From [Bacillus] enclensis (GTDB lineage: Bacteria > Bacillota > Bacilli > Bacillales > Bacillaceae_B), in NCBI RefSeq assembly GCF_001456935.1, contig NZ_KQ758489.1:1-64000 (forward strand): a stretch of DNA of 64,000 nucleotides. The letters run 5' to 3'. Numbering within the stretch: the stretch's first letter is position 1; every line of letters begins with the position of its first letter. The notes below the pieces were generated by a model that did no database searches, was not told the DNA's origin, and was given only the letters and a program-made list of their open reading frames with translations. Shown here piece by piece: positions 28,826-37,504 of this stretch. The position numbers were made by a program, and so were the translations under genes.

Positions 28826-29637
28826 ACCGGCTCACCAATAGAATTGAGGATGCATCTGCCTTTTCCGAACGGAATGCAGAGCGGCGTTCCGAATAATGGA
28901 TCGCTTGTCACCTGGCAGTCCATATCAAAGACATTCTTCACCAACTGGCAGCTGATGATTGATTCAGGTTTCCCCTGTGCATAAATCTTTTGGTCCCGGA
29001 TGGCCACGATATTGTGCGCGTAGCGGCAGGCAAGATTCAAATCGTGAAGGACCATGACGATCGTGCGCTCTTCCGTTTCATTTAATTCAAACAGCAGATC
29101 GAGAATTTCAATCTGATGGGTCATATCCAAATACGTGGTCGGCTCATCCAGCAGGATGATGTCTGTATCCTGGGCAAGTGTGAGCGCGATCCAGGCTCGC
29201 TGGCGCTGGCCGCCCGACAATTCATCGACTTTGCGGTGCTGCAGTTCTTCCATTTTTGTTGCCTTCAGTGCATTCTGGACGATTTCCTCATCTTTATGGG
29301 ACCATTGTTTGAGCCAGGTCTGATGCGGGTATCTCCCCTGTTTCACCAGCTGGAGCACCGTGAGTCCCTCAGGAGCCGTCGGCGATTGCGGAAGGATCGC
29401 CATCTTACGCGCAACTTCTTTGGTGGACAGCTTGGCAATGGCATCGCCTTCTAAGAGGACAGACCCCTGCTTCGGCTTCAATAAACGCGCGATGGAGCGG
29501 AGCAATGTCGACTTCCCGCATCCGTTCCCTCCGATGAATACGGTGATTTCCCCTTTGGGAATGTCAATATTCAGTTCATCGATGATTATCCTTTCACCAT
29601 AAGCCAGGGTTAAGTCTTTCGTTTCAAGCATGCTCAT
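28822..29637 (-). CDS. yusV: Iron-siderophore ABC transporter ATPase (YusV-like)
   Basis: A 271-residue FecE/FhuC-type ATPase. Walker A GGNGCGKST, signature ELSGGQRQRAWIA, Walker B ILLDEPTTYLD and H-loop VLHDLNLACRYA are intact. B. subtilis YusV energises several siderophore importers (for bacillibactin, schizokinen-type and others). Here it is in the same transcription direction as the two permeases, 15 bases after the second one, so a dedicated ATPase for this importer is likely. Confidence 0.93.
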   Translation of the reverse strand: MSMLETKDLTLAYGERIIIDELNIDIPKGEITVFIGGNGCGKSTLLRSIARLLKPKQGSVLLEGDAIAKLSTKEVARKMAILPQSPTAPEGLTVLQLVKQGRYPHQTWLKQWSHKDEEIVQNALKATKMEELQHRKVDELSGGQRQRAWIALTLAQDTDIILLDEPTTYLDMTHQIEILDLLFELNETEERTIVMVLHDLNLACRYAHNIVAIRDQKIYAQGKPESIISCQLVKNVFDMDCQVTSDPLFGTPLCIPFGKGRCILNSIGEPV

Positions 29638-29652
29638 TACGCAGCCAACTCC

Positions 29653-30708
29653 TTAAGAATTTCTTGTTTTAAATAGAAGATAGATAAAATACGGTGCACC
29701 GATTGCGGCGGTGAACACTCCGGCAGGAACCTCGAGGGGCAGGAAAAGCGTCCGGCCGATCAGGTCAGCGAGCATCACCAGGATCCCGCCAATGAGAGCA
29801 GAAGCCGGAAGCAATGCGCCGTATGACGAGCCTACCATCCTCCTCGCCATATGAGGGGCCATCAAACCGACAAAGCCGATCCCCCCTGCAAAGGAAACCG
29901 CTCCGCCTACCAAAACTGTCGCCATCAGAAGCAGGAAGAACCGCTGTCTCTGTACATTACCTCCTACTCCCTTGGCCAGTTCTTCACCAAGTTCCTGGAT
30001 ATTCAATTGACGTGTGATAAAAAAGCTGATCAGGATGAACACGATGCTCCATGGAAGGAGGATCGACACATCCTGCCAGTCCGACCCGTTTACAGTACCG
30101 GTGATCCAGATATTTGCCTGGCTGGCCCTGTAGATGGGACCCATGATCATCAACAGTGTTGTGATTGCCTGGGTCAAGGCTGAAATCCCGATACCGATCA
30201 AAACGAGCCTGACTGGCGAGACTCCTTTTCTCCAGGCAAGAAAATAAACGAGGAAAGCGACAACGGCTGCCCCTATGAAAGCAGCGACCGGCATCCACTG
30301 GATGCTGACCGGCAGTGTGCCGTCCTCATTACTGAAAATCGTCAAAAATGCGACGACCGCCGCTCCCGCTCCGCCGGTGATCCCGATGATATCCGGAGAA
30401 GCAAGCGGATTTCTGATCATTCCCTGCAAAATGCCGCCGGCAACTGCAAGCGCCATCCCCGCAAGGAGCGCGATGATGATCCGCGGCAGACGGAACGATT
30501 TCACGACGAGCTGCTCAAGGCCCGTTCCGCCTCCAAAAAACACACTGACCACATCCCACGGGGCGATCTTCATATCCCCTATCCCGGTACTGACTATCAA
30601 TACAAGGACAGTCAACACACCAAGTACCGTCACTTTTTTTAATGCGGACATATCGATCAAAAAAGATATTCTATCTTTAAACCAGCGTTTTCCTATGAAT
30701 CTATTCAT
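29653..30708 (-). CDS. Iron-siderophore ABC transporter permease (YfhA-like)
   Basis: A 351-residue FecCD-family permease with about ten hydrophobic helices. VKSFRLPRIIIALLAGMALA and GGILQGMIRNPLASPDIIG are the family's N-terminal landmarks, and GFVGLMAPHMARRMVG the loop that meets the ATPase. I start at 30708, where AGGGG lies 7 bases before the ATG. Pairs with the permease at 30710, one base away; the layout is like yfiZ-yfhA of B. subtilis. Confidence 0.92.
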   Translation of the reverse strand: MNRFIGKRWFKDRISFLIDMSALKKVTVLGVLTVLVLIVSTGIGDMKIAPWDVVSVFFGGGTGLEQLVVKSFRLPRIIIALLAGMALAVAGGILQGMIRNPLASPDIIGITGGAGAAVVAFLTIFSNEDGTLPVSIQWMPVAAFIGAAVVAFLVYFLAWRKGVSPVRLVLIGIGISALTQAITTLLMIMGPIYRASQANIWITGTVNGSDWQDVSILLPWSIVFILISFFITRQLNIQELGEELAKGVGGNVQRQRFFLLLMATVLVGGAVSFAGGIGFVGLMAPHMARRMVGSSYGALLPASALIGGILVMLADLIGRTLFLPLEVPAGVFTAAIGAPYFIYLLFKTRNS

Positions 30709-30709
30709 T

Positions 30710-31699
30710 TTAGAACCCCTTCCTGGCCACATACACAAAGAATGGGGCACCGATGACAGCGGTCATCACCCCGACAGGAACTTCCTGGGGCATGATGATG
30801 TAGCGTGCAGCTATATCTGCAGTCAGAAGAAGGACCGCGCCCAGTAAACCTGCGTAAGGGATGAGCCATTTGTGATCGACTCCTATCAACTTCCTGGCCA
30901 GATGAGGAATGACAATGCCGATGAATCCGATCGGTCCGGCAATCGCGACGGAACCGCCTGCTAAGAGGACGACGATCAATAGCGCCAGGAACTTGATGAG
31001 GTTGGTTTTCAACCCCAGTCCCTTTGCTACGTCCTCACCCATTGCTAATATATTCATTTTGCCTGCGAGTATGAGCGCCCCGATCCACCCTGTCAGGATG
31101 TAAGGGAAAACCCCTGTCAAGATTTCCAGCTTCCTGCCCTGTACCGAACCGGCAAGCCAGAACAGAACCTGTTCAAGAGCCGATTCATCAAGTACGAGCA
31201 GGCCTTGCGTAAAGGACGAGAACATCGCTGTAATCGCAGCCCCTGCAAGGGTAAGCTTCATCGGTGTAAGGCCGTTGTTTCCCGCAGCACTGATCGCATA
31301 TACGCCAAAAGCGGCAATCCCCGCCCCGAAGAACGAAAGCCAAGTGAACGTCTGGAGGTCTGTGACACCGAACATGGTCACGGCGACCACCACCATGAAA
31401 CCTCCACCGGCGTTGATTCCGAAAATGCCCGGTGATGCAAGTGGATTCTTCGTCAAGGTCTGCATGAGCACCCCGGAAATGGCGAGTGAAGCCCCTACAA
31501 CGGCAGCGATGAGCGCCCTTGGAAGACGGATTGTCTGCAGGACCAGATGTTCCGTGGATTGGTCCGGATTCACAAATGACTCAAGTGCCGTCTTCCAGGA
31601 TGTTTCCGTATAGCCATAGACGATACTCATCCCGATACATAAAATAAGGATGAAAAGCGTCCCTAGAAATATAATGAACTGTTTTTGCGTTTTAATCAT
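30710..31699 (-). CDS. Iron-siderophore ABC transporter permease (YfiZ-like)
   Basis: A 329-residue FecCD permease with the same landmarks (TIRLPRALIAAVVGASLAIS, GVLMQTLTKNPLASPGIFG, GFIGIVIPHLARKLIG). First gene of the import operon, divergent from the binding-protein gene, and next to the Fur boxes at 31799 and 31863. In B. subtilis the yfiYZ-yfhA system takes up schizokinen and arthrobactin, which fits the hydroxamate-citrate siderophore genes at the end of this window. Confidence 0.92.
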   Translation of the reverse strand: MIKTQKQFIIFLGTLFILILCIGMSIVYGYTETSWKTALESFVNPDQSTEHLVLQTIRLPRALIAAVVGASLAISGVLMQTLTKNPLASPGIFGINAGGGFMVVVAVTMFGVTDLQTFTWLSFFGAGIAAFGVYAISAAGNNGLTPMKLTLAGAAITAMFSSFTQGLLVLDESALEQVLFWLAGSVQGRKLEILTGVFPYILTGWIGALILAGKMNILAMGEDVAKGLGLKTNLIKFLALLIVVLLAGGSVAIAGPIGFIGIVIPHLARKLIGVDHKWLIPYAGLLGAVLLLTADIAARYIIMPQEVPVGVMTAVIGAPFFVYVARKGF

Positions 31700-31798
31700 A
31701 TGTTTACCTTTCAGGTCACAGTTTACGTAATGGTTAAAATGATTCCTTCTTATTCACTTCCTATTTTAGAGAAGATTGGGAGCGCAGTCAATGACTTT

Positions 31799-31813
31799 GA
31801 AAATCATTATCAA
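31799..31813. promoter_or_regulatory. Fur box, permease side
   Basis: GAAAAATCATTATCA matches the 7-1-7 consensus TGATAATNATTATCA at 11 of 14 fixed positions, with a perfect right half. It lies 100 bases before the permease start. Confidence 0.6.
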
Positions 31814-31821
31814 TTAGTTGT

Positions 31822-31850
31822 TGACAATGAAAACCTTCTCAATTATGATA
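31822..31850 (+). promoter_or_regulatory. Sigma-A promoter of the siderophore-binding protein gene
   Basis: TTGACA (31822-31827), 17 bases, TATGAT (31845-31850). A near-consensus promoter, 57 bases before the gene start. Confidence 0.85.
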
Positions 31851-31862
31851 AGGTTTGTAAAT

Positions 31863-31877
31863 GATAATCGTTATCAA
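31863..31877. promoter_or_regulatory. Fur box over the transcription start
   Basis: TGATAATCGTTATCA matches 13 of 14 fixed positions of the Bacillus Fur consensus. It lies just after the -10, where bound Fe-Fur would block transcription when iron is plentiful. Confidence 0.9.
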
Positions 31878-31906
31878 TCAAACTATTTTTAGGAGGATTC
31901 ATACAT

Positions 31907-32869
31907 ATGAAAGTAAGAAGTTTACTCACTTTACTGCTGATCGCTTCCCTTCTTTTCCTGGCAGCCTGCGGGAACAAAGAGGAAGAAAAAGAGTCATCAG
32001 CAAGTAAAGATGACAAAAAAGAAGAAACATACACAGTAGAACACGCTATGGGTAAGACTGAAATTAAAGGGACTCCTGAAAAGGTGGTCATCCTGACAAA
32101 TGAAGGTACAGAAGCACTTCTTGCAATGGGTGTCACTCCTGTCGGCGCCGTCCAATCATGGACTGGCGACCCTTGGTATGATCACATCGCTGACGATATG
32201 AAAGACGTTGAAGTTGTAGGGACCGAAAGTGAATTGAACATCGAAGCAATCGCAAAGCTTCAGCCGGATCTGATCATCGGTACGAAACTCCGTCAGGAAG
32301 AGCAGTACAATCAATTGAAAGAAATCGCTCCGACTGTCATGTCTGAAACACTTAAAGGCAACTGGAAGGAAAACTTCGAACTTTATGCAAAAGCATTGAA
32401 CAAAGAAGAAAAAGGGAAAGAGGTTTTGGCTGAATACGATCAGCGCATCGAGGACCTGAAAGGCAAACTCGGCGATAAGCTGAACCAGGAAGTGTCAATG
32501 GTACGATTCCTGGCAGGCGACGTCCGCATCTACCACAAAGATTCATTCTCAGGTGTCATCCTGGATCAATTAGGATTCGCCCGCCCTGCTGAACAGGATA
32601 AAGATGACTTTGCCGAAAAAGGCGTAACAAAAGAACGGATCCCTGCAATGGACGGGGATGTCCTCTTCTACTTCACATATGAAACAGGAGACGGCGAAGC
32701 GAACAAACTGGCAGAAGAATGGATCAATGATCCACTGTTCAAAAACCTTGAAGCAGCCAAAGCTGGTAAAGTATACGAAGTAAGCGACGCAATCTGGAAC
32801 ACTGCAGGCGGCGTAATCGCAGCAAATGAAATGCTCGACGACATCGAAAAGTTCTTCCTGGAGCAATAA
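31907..32869 (+). CDS. Iron-siderophore-binding lipoprotein (YfiY-like)
   Basis: A 320-residue class III periplasmic-binding-fold protein with a lipoprotein signal (LLIASLLFLAAC, Cys21). Binding-fold blocks GTPEKVVILTNEGTEALLAM and IAKLQPDLIIGTK are typical of the FhuD/FeuA group. Exposed on the membrane, it hands ferric siderophore to the divergently encoded permeases. AGGAGG precedes the ATG; Fur controls the promoter. Confidence 0.93.
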   Translation: MKVRSLLTLLLIASLLFLAACGNKEEEKESSASKDDKKEETYTVEHAMGKTEIKGTPEKVVILTNEGTEALLAMGVTPVGAVQSWTGDPWYDHIADDMKDVEVVGTESELNIEAIAKLQPDLIIGTKLRQEEQYNQLKEIAPTVMSETLKGNWKENFELYAKALNKEEKGKEVLAEYDQRIEDLKGKLGDKLNQEVSMVRFLAGDVRIYHKDSFSGVILDQLGFARPAEQDKDDFAEKGVTKERIPAMDGDVLFYFTYETGDGEANKLAEEWINDPLFKNLEAAKAGKVYEVSDAIWNTAGGVIAANEMLDDIEKFFLEQ

Positions 32870-32885
32870 GTAAGAGTAATGAAGA

Positions 32886-32914
32886 GATCAGGGATCATTC
32901 CCTGGTCTTTTTTG
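32886..32914 (+). terminator. Terminator after the siderophore-binding protein
   Basis: GATCAGGGA-TCAT-TCCCTGGTC followed by TTTTTTG, 17 bases after the stop. Confidence 0.85.
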
Positions 32915-33234
32915 TGTTTAAGAAAGTGATTTTCTTATGTATCCTAGGAGCCTGAGAATAGGTACGAAGGCAAAGAGTAAAACCGGAAAGGAAAATCCAA
33001 GTCCCTCCTGTGTGATATATCTAAATAAATTTACTCGCGTTCCGAGTTAGTGGATCGGACCTTTATACGGAAAGATAAAATGTGAAAACTCACGAATATC
33101 AGAGTCTGCCTTCGTGCCGTGTTCTTACCTTCTGTTCCATCAAAGAAAAAGGAGGATCAAGAAGAACTATAATAAGTTTCAATCCATTTATTCAGGATGG
33201 AAATGTCTAGACTTATCCAAATTCAAAACCGGTT

Positions 33235-33467
33235 CCAGCTATTGATTGGAGAGCAAAACGTAGACTCCTAACAGAAATGCGGAAGGGCTTTGCTGCATAA
33301 GGCGAATCGGCCACGAAGGCGTTCTTTGCCTTCTTGGGAGGTTTGACTTATGTCAAGTGCCTCTATAAGCCCTGCAGCTGGACAGTTCCCCACTGGAAAT
33401 TAAGAGGAGGCTCACCAACCGCCTGCGGAAAGCGAAGTTTTGCACGGAAATCAATTGCGGTGATGAA
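33235..33467 (-). repeat. Palindromic repeat P, copy 4, with flipped inner cassette
   Basis: The outer arms are inverted relative to copies 2 and 3: CCAGCTATTGATTGGAGAGC stands first and GCGGAAAGCGAAGTTTTGCA with ATCAATTGCGG last. The inner cassette (GGGCTTTGCTGCATAAGGCG ... GACTTATG ... TAAGCCCTGCAGCTGGACA) keeps the plus orientation of copy 3. So the inner part is turned round relative to the arms. The gap 32915-33743 has no supported gene. Confidence 0.75.
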
Positions 33468-33584
33468 TGGAATCAAATAAGTTGAGAAGTCAAAAAGAGC
33501 TTCTCTAATTAAGGTTGCCTAAAAACATAACCCAATTCTGCGTGGGTCAATTTCTTAACGGTTTCATTCATATCAGGACACTCA

Positions 33585-33634
33585 CGGGTCACCCGCGGAA
33601 AGCGAAATCTTGCGCGGAAATCAATAGCGGTACA
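33585..33634 (-). repeat. Solo arm of palindromic repeat P
   Basis: ACCCGCGGAAAGCGAAATCT and GCGCGGAAATCAATAGCGG are the reverse complement of the left arm seen at 43650. No partner arm or inner cassette is present. It lies 110 bases before the germination operon. Confidence 0.65.
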
Positions 33635-33743
33635 GAAAAACGTATCTTCTTAAAAATCCCTCCCTCCGACCCTTCATCTTTTCATAATTCTCCCTTTTTC
33701 GGAAACACTAGTGAATACACCAAGACGAACATGAGGGATCCCT

Positions 33744-35246
33744 ATGTTTTCTTTCTTTAAAAATAACAATAATGCTGGAAGCAAAAAGAAGCCATCTTTT
33801 AAAAACATCAACTTATCTCTGGAAAAATCGGCTGATTACCAACATACCTTTTATCTGAATCCCTTTACAGGGGTGAAGTTCTGCCTCCATTTTTTCACGA
33901 CACTGATTGATGGGAAAATTCTGCAGGAAGATGTTCTTCCTTATGTACTGTCAAAGGGGTTCAATGACCTTGACGATCTGAAAAAGATCGTCCCGATAGT
34001 TGATATCCAAATTTCAGAAGATGAAGCCGTCATCGAACAGAAACTGCTGAATGGATATACCATGGTGACCATGGATCATTCCCATCGAAAATTCGCCTTC
34101 ATTGCGACCAAAAATGAAATGGGCCGCAAAGTGTCACAGCCGGAAGTCGAATTCAGTGTCGTAGGACCCAAAGAGGCTTTCGTCGAATCACTCAGCGACA
34201 ACCTGAACCTCCTTCGTAAACGAGTTCCTGTAAAGGAGTTAACGGTGGAAGAAATGAGTGTCGGCACCATCACTCATACAAGAATCGCCCTCCTTTACCT
34301 GGATGGTCTCGCAGATGAAGCGAATGTAAACACGGTCCGGCAGCGGTTGGATGCCATCGATTTCGATCAGATTATGGACAGTTCGTTCATTGAACAGCTG
34401 ATCTCGGATAATACCTTATCACCATTTCCACTGCTTCTTGATTCGGAGCGGCCGGACCGTGTCGCATCCGTTTTAATTGAAGGGAAAATTGCCATACTGG
34501 TGGATGGGTCGCCTCATGCACTGATCGGGCCGACCACGCTTGTTGAATTTTTCAACGCATATGAAGATTATTTTCTTAATTTTATAGTCGCATCCTTCTT
34601 CCGTCTTGTACGGGTATTTTCGGTTGCCTTCTCGATCCTGATCACGCCGATCTATGTAGCAGCCCTTACATATCATTATGAGCTGATACCGAAGGACTTG
34701 ATGGCGACCCTCGTCACATCGAGGCAGGAAATCCCGCTGCCTCCGATACTCGAGGCACTGTTCCTTGAACTAACCATAGAGCTGCTGCGGGAGGCAGGGG
34801 CCCGACTTCCGACGAAGGTCGGCCAGACAATCGGTATCGTTGGCGGTATCGTCATCGGGACGGCATCGGTTGAAGCAGGCCTTACGAGTAATGTCCTGCT
34901 GATCCTTGTTGCCCTTGCCGCACTGGCTTCATTTACGACACCTGTTTACCGGATGGGTAATACGATCCGGATTCTGCGCTTTCCGTTTTTGCTATTTGCC
35001 CAGATTTGGGGGCTGCTTGGGATTGTTTTCTGTTTCTGTTTCCTGCTGGGGCATCTGATGAATCTGACCTCACTCGGACGGCCATTCCTGGAGCCTTTAT
35101 ACCCGCCGCGTTTAACGGATCTGAAGGACGCTCTCATACGGTTTCCATTTTTCAAGCAGCCAGACCGCCCTTCATTTCTGAGGACAAATAAATCCACACG
35201 ATTCAATCCTTCTGAAGGGAAGAAAAAGCTTGATATCGACGAATGA
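33744..35246 (+). CDS. Spore germination receptor subunit A (GerA/GerKA family)
   Basis: A 500-residue protein of the GerXA type. A large hydrophilic N-domain (1-245) is followed by about five hydrophobic helices (from VASFFRLVRVFSVAFSILIT to LLGIVFCFCFLLGHLMNL) and a basic C-tail. Blocks RQEIPLPPILEALFLELTIE and GARLPTKVGQTIGIVGGIVIG are highly typical. The receptor sits in the spore inner membrane and starts germination on nutrient binding. A weak GAGGGA precedes the ATG. First of a complete A-B-C operon; the nutrient cannot be told. Confidence 0.95.
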   Translation: MFSFFKNNNNAGSKKKPSFKNINLSLEKSADYQHTFYLNPFTGVKFCLHFFTTLIDGKILQEDVLPYVLSKGFNDLDDLKKIVPIVDIQISEDEAVIEQKLLNGYTMVTMDHSHRKFAFIATKNEMGRKVSQPEVEFSVVGPKEAFVESLSDNLNLLRKRVPVKELTVEEMSVGTITHTRIALLYLDGLADEANVNTVRQRLDAIDFDQIMDSSFIEQLISDNTLSPFPLLLDSERPDRVASVLIEGKIAILVDGSPHALIGPTTLVEFFNAYEDYFLNFIVASFFRLVRVFSVAFSILITPIYVAALTYHYELIPKDLMATLVTSRQEIPLPPILEALFLELTIELLREAGARLPTKVGQTIGIVGGIVIGTASVEAGLTSNVLLILVALAALASFTTPVYRMGNTIRILRFPFLLFAQIWGLLGIVFCFCFLLGHLMNLTSLGRPFLEPLYPPRLTDLKDALIRFPFFKQPDRPSFLRTNKSTRFNPSEGKKKLDIDE

Positions 35247-35260
35247 TTGGAGGTGCTGTA

Positions 35261-36349
35261 ATGCAGCCGATTCCTGAAAGCAGAAAGGTCTCCCCTTTTC
35301 TCGTATTCTTTCTTATACATTCAATCCAGGTCGGAGCCGGGGTATTGGGCTTTCAGCGGATCATCTCGCAGGTTGCAGGATATGATGGGTGGATTTCAGT
35401 GATTCTCGCCGGAATCACTACCCATATTATCATGTTCATCATGTATCTTTTACTGGATAAAGGCGGAGGCGACCTTGTTGAAGCACACGCCCTTGTTTTT
35501 GGAAAATGGTTTGGTAAGTTATTGGATCTTATCTTCGTCCTTTACTTTACATTACTCGTAATAACCATTCTGAGAACCTATATCGAGGTTGTCCAAGTGT
35601 GGATGTATCCGAGGCTCAGTACCTTTTATTTTGCCCTTGCCTTTATGATCCTGGCATATTATATCGTCTCTGGAGGAGTAAGGAGTATTGCAGGAGTGGC
35701 ATTTTTCGGGATCGTCCTTCCAAGCTATCTGTTGTTGACGTTCGCATTCACATTCCCGTTCAGTGATTTCCGTAATCTCCTCCCCGTCTTTGATCATTCG
35801 ATTAAAGATATCATGTTGGCCACAAAAAATATGTCGCTGACGTTTCTCGGATATGAGTCGATCCTGATGCTCTACCCATTCATTAAAAACGCAAAGAAAT
35901 CACAGAAATATGCTCATTGGGGACTGTTCACCACTACAATGGTTTACGTTTTCATTGCCCTTATTTCCTTTGCCTTCTTCAGTGAAAAGCAGCTGGCAAA
36001 GACGGTGTGGGCCACTTTATCGATGTGGAAGATCGTCGAGATGCCCTTTGTTGAACGATTTGAGTATATCGGGATAGCCAACTGGTGCCTGATCATCCTG
36101 CCGAACGTCTGTATCGCTTTGTGGTGCGGGAGCAGGATCATGAAGAGGACCACCTTCCTCAAACAGCGTCATTCGGTCTGGATTCTATCGGCAATCGTCA
36201 TCGGCACCCTGACATTCTTGAGAAAACGCCAGCAGGTCAACTTTTTGAATACCTTTTCCGGGGAAGTCGGTTTCTATATCAATTACGGGTATATCCCCCT
36301 TCTCCTCTTATTGGTGATTATTATGAAGAAGGTGAAAAAGAAAGCATGA
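35261..36349 (+). CDS. Spore germination receptor subunit B (GerXB)
   Basis: A 362-residue amino-acid-permease-like protein with about ten helices, the subunit thought to bind the germinant. I start at 35261 because GGAGGTG lies 7 bases before that ATG; an upstream ATG at 35243 overlaps the end of subunit A. Blocks GVLGFQRIISQVAGYDGWIS and FLGYESILMLYPFI fit the family. Confidence 0.93.
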   Translation: MQPIPESRKVSPFLVFFLIHSIQVGAGVLGFQRIISQVAGYDGWISVILAGITTHIIMFIMYLLLDKGGGDLVEAHALVFGKWFGKLLDLIFVLYFTLLVITILRTYIEVVQVWMYPRLSTFYFALAFMILAYYIVSGGVRSIAGVAFFGIVLPSYLLLTFAFTFPFSDFRNLLPVFDHSIKDIMLATKNMSLTFLGYESILMLYPFIKNAKKSQKYAHWGLFTTTMVYVFIALISFAFFSEKQLAKTVWATLSMWKIVEMPFVERFEYIGIANWCLIILPNVCIALWCGSRIMKRTTFLKQRHSVWILSAIVIGTLTFLRKRQQVNFLNTFSGEVGFYINYGYIPLLLLLVIIMKKVKKKA

Positions 36350-37440
36350 GAAAGCAACTGACACTTTGTATTACACTATTATTACTGCTGACAGGCTGCG
36401 TCGAAAGGGAAATCCTTGATGACCTGAATATTGAAACAGCCAAAGGTTACGACCTTGTAGATAAGAACACCATCAAGGGGACAGCCTTATTTCCTGTTTA
36501 TATAAAAGACGGGACCATTGAAAACAGGACATTGTCCGCTGAGGCACCTTCAACCCGCGAGGTATTGGAAACCTTATCACGGAAATCCCAGCAGCCGCTT
36601 GTGAGGGGAAGCTTGGATGTGGTGCTTATTGGAGATGAACTGGCGAAGAAAGGGATCCTGGATGTCGCCGATTCCCTCCAGAGGGATGCTAGTATCGGGG
36701 CTCGTGTGATGCTGACCATTACCGAGGGAAATGCAGGGGATATCCTGCAAGGGAATTACGGGATAAGAGGGAACGGGATGTTCATCTCGAATCTCCTCAA
36801 TCAGAACATCAAGCGGAGGGAGCTGCCTGAAACCAATTTACATATGTTCCTCTTTGATTATTATCAGGACGGCCAGACTCCCTACCTTCCCATCATCAAA
36901 CAAGTTTCCGACGATACCCTTGAGGTCACGGGGATAGCCCTGATGGATGCAGACAAGATGATCGACCGGGTTGCTTCAGATGACATGTTCTTTTTTAAGC
37001 TTCTGGTGGATAAGCTTTCAGAGGGGAGTCATGTTGTAAAGCTTGGGGGTAAAGACGGAAGCACGGAGCAAAGAGTCGAAGCAGCGGTAACGAGCATTAA
37101 ATCGAAACATAATATCAAGGTAGTGAATAATTCGGATCCAGTAAAAGTGACCATCAAAATCACCATTAATGGAATTATAAAAGAATACACAGGAAAAAGC
37201 TTATCAACGAAGAAAATTAAAGAAATAGAAGATAAGATGTCATCTGATATTGTGGACCATTCAAAGAAACTGCTCGCCAGGTTCCAGGAGCTGGGCATCG
37301 ACCCCATTGGTATCGGGCAGCTGCAAAAACACGGTGTGCGAGGGTTTGATATAAAAGAATGGGAAAAGTCCTTATATCCGAATGTCCAGTTCGATATTAA
37401 ACCTGATGTGAAAATACTTGAGTCAGGGACTGTGGAATAG
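36346..37440 (+). CDS. Spore germination receptor subunit C lipoprotein (GerXC)
   Basis: A 364-residue lipoprotein: signal MRKQLTLCITLLLLLTGC (lipid Cys18), then the GerC fold with DDLNIETAKGYDLVD, RGSLDVVLIGDELAKKGI and late KKLLARFQELGIDPIGIGQ. It overlaps subunit B by four bases (ATGA). A longer frame from 36085 lies inside subunit B and is rejected. The three genes form one complete receptor. Confidence 0.93.
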   Translation: MRKQLTLCITLLLLLTGCVEREILDDLNIETAKGYDLVDKNTIKGTALFPVYIKDGTIENRTLSAEAPSTREVLETLSRKSQQPLVRGSLDVVLIGDELAKKGILDVADSLQRDASIGARVMLTITEGNAGDILQGNYGIRGNGMFISNLLNQNIKRRELPETNLHMFLFDYYQDGQTPYLPIIKQVSDDTLEVTGIALMDADKMIDRVASDDMFFFKLLVDKLSEGSHVVKLGGKDGSTEQRVEAAVTSIKSKHNIKVVNNSDPVKVTIKITINGIIKEYTGKSLSTKKIKEIEDKMSSDIVDHSKKLLARFQELGIDPIGIGQLQKHGVRGFDIKEWEKSLYPNVQFDIKPDVKILESGTVE

Positions 37441-37451
37441 GATTGTAGAGA

Positions 37452-37503
37452 CTGTAAAAAGAGGAGGGGTGCGAAATGATTGCACCTCTCCTCTTTTTGC
37501 TTT
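37452..37503. terminator. Bidirectional terminator after the ger operon
   Basis: AAAAAGAGGAGGGGTGC ... GCACCTCTCCTCTTTTT with T-runs on both strands; it also serves the convergent iolW-like gene. Confidence 0.85.
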
Positions 37504-37504
37504 T

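Noticed and set aside
33515-33760. 81-codon plus-strand frame before the ger operon
   Set aside because: It crosses a solo arm of repeat P and overlaps the start of the germination gene without a ribosome site.
36085-36345. Longer start for GerXC
   Set aside because: It lies within GerXB, while the ATG at 36346 is followed directly by a lipoprotein signal.
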